Source: Pyrobaculum oguniense TE7 (GTDB lineage: Archaea > Thermoproteota > Thermoprotei > Thermoproteales > Thermoproteaceae). Taken from it: a DNA stretch of 64,000 nucleotides. The translations under genes and the position numbers were made by a program. The stretch lies in assembly GCA_000247545.1 (NCBI GenBank), contig CP003316.1, positions 1,335,233 to 1,399,232 on the forward strand, given 5' to 3'. Shown here in pieces: positions 61,316-64,000 of the stretch. The notes beneath the pieces were generated by a model. That model worked only from the letters and a program-made list of their open reading frames with translations. It did no database searches and was not told where the DNA came from. Every line of letters starts with the position of its first letter. Position 1 is the stretch's first letter.

Positions 61316-62647
61316 GTGGAGGTAAAATTTATCGATAGGGAGGCCGAGTGGAGGTGGCTTGAAGAGGCGTATAGGGCGCCCGGCGCGCAGTTGCTCGTGC
61401 TGTACGGGAGGCGGAGGATCGGCAAGACTGCTCTGGTGGAGAGGTTTGTGGCGGAGAAGGGCGGCATATACCACATGTGCACCTACGACTACGTGGAGAG
61501 GAATGTGAAGGAGCTCTTGGCGAAGCTGGCGTCTTACACGGGGGAGGGCTACCTCAGCCGCCTAGAGCCCAGGCTGGACGTGTTCCTAGAGGCCTACGCC
61601 AGGTTTGCGTCTAGGGAGAGGATTGTGCTTGTGCTGGACGAGTTCCAGTACCTAGTGGAAATAGACCCCGCCGTGCCGTCCCTGCTACAACGGGCGTGGG
61701 ACCTCTCGCTGTCTAGGACAAGGGCGTTTATCCTCCTGGTGGGGTCCAGCGTGGGGATGATAGAGGAGAAGGTGCTGTCCCGGAAGTCCCCGCTGTACGG
61801 GAGGCGGACCGGTAGCTGGAAGATGGGCGAAATCCCGCCGGGGAGGCTGGGGGAGTTCCTCCCAGGCTGGGGGGCGGAGGAGGTCTTCAAGGCCTGGGCC
61901 GTCGTCGGCGGCGTGCCGTACTACCTGCGGCTCTTCGACCCGGCGCAGAGCTTCGAGGAGAACTTGACGAGACTTTTCAGGAAGGGCGGCCCCCTCTACG
62001 AGGAGCCCCTATTCCTGCTGAGGGAGGAGCTGAGAGAGCCGCGGGTCTACATCGCAATACTGGAGGCCATCGCGGCGGGGAGAAACACGCTGGGGGAGAT
62101 AGCGGACTACGCCGGCGTCGACAAGCCCAAGGCGTCTAAATACCTCTGGGTCCTCCAGCACTTGGACATTGTGAGGCGGGAGGTGCCGCTAGGCGCCAAG
62201 AGGAGGGGGCTCTACTACGTGAAGGACAACCTATTCCGCTTCTGGTTCAGATTTGTATACCCCAACATATCCAGCCTAGAGCTGGGAAATGACAAGCCGC
62301 TGAGAAGCGCGGAGGCCCTCTCCCAGTACTTCGGCGAGATGTTAGAGGAGTTCGTCAGGAGGTATTCCCCTGCTATATTCGGCGTCGAGCTCAAGAAGTA
62401 CGTAAAGAGAGACGTGGATATAGACCTGGCGGGAGAAGCCGGCGGCTGTAGGATATACGGCGAGGTGAAGTGGTCGGCAGACGTCGACGCCGAGGCTGTG
62501 GCCAGGGAGCTGGCGTGGAAAAAAGGCGGAGACGTCTACGTGGTAGTGGCCAGGGGGTTTAGGAAGAGGACGCCTCACTCCTACACCTTGGAGGAGGTCT
62601 TCGATGTGCTGAGAGGTGGCAGGAGGATAGAGCTGTGTAAAAGCTAA
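61316..62647 (+). CDS. Archaeal AAA-type ATPase with DUF234 nuclease-like C-terminus
   Basis: 443 aa. N-terminal P-loop domain: FIDREAEWRWLEEAYRAPGA, Walker A LYGRRRIGKTALVERF, Walker B IVLVLDEFQYLVEID, sensor ILLVGSSVGMIEEKV. A winged-helix region (TLGEIADYAGVDKPKASKYL) follows, then the DUF234 segment with DVDIDLAGEAGGCRIYGEVK, a D...ExK nuclease-like motif. These ATPases are abundant in archaea and may act in DNA repair or mobile-element control. GTG start, TATA about 24 bases upstream. Confidence 0.92.
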   Translation: MEVKFIDREAEWRWLEEAYRAPGAQLLVLYGRRRIGKTALVERFVAEKGGIYHMCTYDYVERNVKELLAKLASYTGEGYLSRLEPRLDVFLEAYARFASRERIVLVLDEFQYLVEIDPAVPSLLQRAWDLSLSRTRAFILLVGSSVGMIEEKVLSRKSPLYGRRTGSWKMGEIPPGRLGEFLPGWGAEEVFKAWAVVGGVPYYLRLFDPAQSFEENLTRLFRKGGPLYEEPLFLLREELREPRVYIAILEAIAAGRNTLGEIADYAGVDKPKASKYLWVLQHLDIVRREVPLGAKRRGLYYVKDNLFRFWFRFVYPNISSLELGNDKPLRSAEALSQYFGEMLEEFVRRYSPAIFGVELKKYVKRDVDIDLAGEAGGCRIYGEVKWSADVDAEAVARELAWKKGGDVYVVVARGFRKRTPHSYTLEEVFDVLRGGRRIELCKS

Positions 62648-62669
62648 AAATCTTCCCATCCGCCGGGCC

Positions 62670-62882
62670 GTGGCGAGGCCGCCGATCAAAGCGGTGTGGA
62701 CATCAAAGAGGAAGACGCCTGACGGCTACTACGTGGTGGTGCTTGGCCTCTACGCCAAGGAGGTTCTGGGCGTGGATGCGGAGCCAGCCGGCCGCTTCTA
62801 CGTGTACAAAACAAAGTCGTGGCAGGAAGTCCTCCGTCTCATAAACAAGGCGAAGGCCCTGGGCCTAGACGTCAGGGCCTAA
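62670..62882 (+). CDS. Small uncharacterised protein
   Basis: 70 aa from GTG, about 25 bases after gctaaaaatc. Reads KAVWTSKRKTPDGYYVVVLG, LYAKEVLGVDAEPAGRFYVY, SWQEVLRLINKAKALGLDVR: a compact alpha/beta domain. No family. It follows the ATPase by 22 bases. Confidence 0.6.
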   Translation: MARPPIKAVWTSKRKTPDGYYVVVLGLYAKEVLGVDAEPAGRFYVYKTKSWQEVLRLINKAKALGLDVRA

Positions 62883-63000
62883 CCAGCTAAGTCTCTCGCT
62901 ACTTTTAACACGACATGAATTTGAGCATCTCTGCGTCTAGGCTTCCAATGCGCCTTGAGTGCTAAGTCAGATAGATGTAGATTTACCCTGGCGCGGTAAC

Positions 63001-63009
63001 ATATATAAG
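63001..63009 (+). promoter_or_regulatory. TATA box of the GH57 gene
   Basis: ATATATAAG lies 26 bases before the ATG at 63030. A second similar element (aatatataag) follows at about 63,013-63,022 but is too close to the start. Confidence 0.55.
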
Positions 63010-63029
63010 TAGAATATATAAGCATCTAT

Positions 63030-64000
63030 ATGAGTAGGGCATTGTTGGTACTAGTTCTGTTAGTTGTAGTTGTTTCGGCTCAAAATGTTGTGTTTGTGTG
63101 GCATATGCACCAGCCCCCGTATTATATACCGAAAGAGTCTGTCCCCACGGATACGGGCAAGGCGGTTGTTGAGGCCCCCTGGGTGAGGCTTTGGACCGCC
63201 AAGGCCTACTACCCCATGCTCCTGCTCGTGGAGGAGACCGGGGCTAAAGTCACGTTTGACATAACGCCTACGTTGCTCGAGCAGATAGAGATGTACGCCC
63301 AGGGCAGGCTGACGGACAAGTATCTGCAAATATCTTTGAAAAAAGCAGAGGACCTAACGGAGGAGGAGAAATCCTTTATACTAGAGCGGTTTTTCGACAT
63401 TAGCTGGGAGGTGCAAATTCCCAAATTTCCGAGATATCAATGCCTTCTTGAAAAGAGGAACAACGTGCCGGGATCTTTCGACACCGCCGACTACCGGGAT
63501 CTCCAAGTTCTGTTCAACCTGGCTTGGATAAACGAGAAGCTCCTCAACGAGGACCCAGACCTACGCCCAATATATCAAAAAGCTAAGGGGAGCGACTGCG
63601 GCACGCACTTCACAGACGGGGACAAGATGGCCGTGCTTGCAAAACACATGCAGTACCCCAAGGCGTTTCTAGACAAGTTGGCGCAGCTGTACAAGAAGGG
63701 GCAAATAGAGGTGATAATGACCCCGTACTATTACCCCATAGCCCCCCTAGTGGAGAACACCAACAACGCCCTGTCCACAGACCCGGGAATTATAACGCTA
63801 CCTAAACCCTTCGCACATCCAGAAGACGTCTCCGCGCAGGTACAGCTGTCTCGGCACAAGTTCAAGACCTTCTTCAAGGCCGAGTTGTTGGGAATATGGC
63901 CGCCGGAACTCGCCGTAGATGACCAATTCATACAAATCCTCGCCCAGAGCGGCATAAAATACACCGTAGCCGACCAAGTAGCGCTGGAGCGCTACCTGGG
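63030..64000 (+). CDS. Secreted glycoside hydrolase family 57 protein (truncated by window end)
   Basis: At least 323 aa. Signal peptide MSRALLVLVLLVVVVSAQ, then the GH57 start motif VVFVWHMHQPPYYIP, WVRLWTAKAYYPMLLLVEET, KVTFDITPTLLEQIEMYAQG, and KKGQIEVIMTPYYYPIAPLV. An extracellular amylopullulanase/amylase-type enzyme for alpha-glucans, based on family membership. Catalytic Glu and Asp regions lie beyond the window. The two TATA elements in the promoter may allow alternative start sites. Confidence 0.9.
   Translation, partial: MSRALLVLVLLVVVVSAQNVVFVWHMHQPPYYIPKESVPTDTGKAVVEAPWVRLWTAKAYYPMLLLVEETGAKVTFDITPTLLEQIEMYAQGRLTDKYLQISLKKAEDLTEEEKSFILERFFDISWEVQIPKFPRYQCLLEKRNNVPGSFDTADYRDLQVLFNLAWINEKLLNEDPDLRPIYQKAKGSDCGTHFTDGDKMAVLAKHMQYPKAFLDKLAQLYKKGQIEVIMTPYYYPIAPLVENTNNALSTDPGIITLPKPFAHPEDVSAQVQLSRHKFKTFFKAELLGIWPPELAVDDQFIQILAQSGIKYTVADQVALERYL

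Overview
The window looks like a piece of a hyperthermophilic crenarchaeal chromosome, most likely Pyrobaculum or a close relative in the Thermoproteaceae. The reasons are archaeal and eukaryote-type ribosomal proteins (S25e, L38e, L12/P1), a thermoproteal mevalonate cluster, a K+-insensitive H+-pyrophosphatase, A-type ATPase subunit I, crenarchaeal XPF, archaeal ThrRS, and intronless tRNAs with archaeal TATA boxes. Most genes are leaderless: an A/T-rich TATA element sits about 23-27 bases before the start codon, and I used that spacing to pick many starts. GTG starts are common.

Layout. 1-6.5 kb: the 5' end of a family B DNA polymerase, a possible roadblock-fold protein, then the isoprenoid block (HMG-CoA reductase diverging from a thiolase-like protein, DUF35 and HMG-CoA synthase), small regulators and S25e. 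6.6-8.0 kb: tRNA-Arg(CCU) with a strong hairpin behind it, a decayed TauE/SafE permease and tRNA-Ala(CGC). 8-15.4 kb: a PfpI protease, a cation exchanger, small membrane proteins, L12, L38e, a cobalamin adenosyltransferase-like protein and the propionate genes prpB and prpD.

15.4-30.5 kb is an accessory region rich in exported proteins, several of them broken by frameshifts, interleaved with the ribosomal genes S19, S17 and L22. It holds two modules of a chymotrypsin-like secreted protease followed by a membrane-anchored partner. These lie on either side of a thioredoxin-reductase-like flavoprotein that lacks the usual NAD(P)H motif. Further signal-peptide gene pairs follow. 30.5-39.3 kb returns to housekeeping: S3, L29, an Rpp29-like RNase P protein, a ParA ATPase, an MTHFR-like protein, ATPase subunit I and the membrane pyrophosphatase.

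39-47 kb: a candidate structured RNA, small membrane and HTH proteins, a translational GTPase overlapping a solo Cas4-like nuclease, an HdrD-like Fe-S protein, and an operon of inositol-phosphate synthase, PadR and MobB. 47-64 kb: a large secreted protein with a frameshifted signal peptide, tRNA-Ser(UGA), AdoMet decarboxylase, ThrRS, a tightly overlapping run of pgk, gap, a universal stress protein and a GH1 glycosidase, UbiA and HAD genes, a frameshifted membrane protein, an AAA-type ATPase, and the start of a secreted GH57 glycosidase that runs off the end.

No CRISPR array, rRNA gene or intact transposase was seen. The most interesting items are the protease/partner modules around the odd flavoprotein, the thiolase homologue without its catalytic cysteine, the candidate structured RNA near 39.4 kb, and two strong inverted-repeat elements near 6.7 and 28.4 kb.
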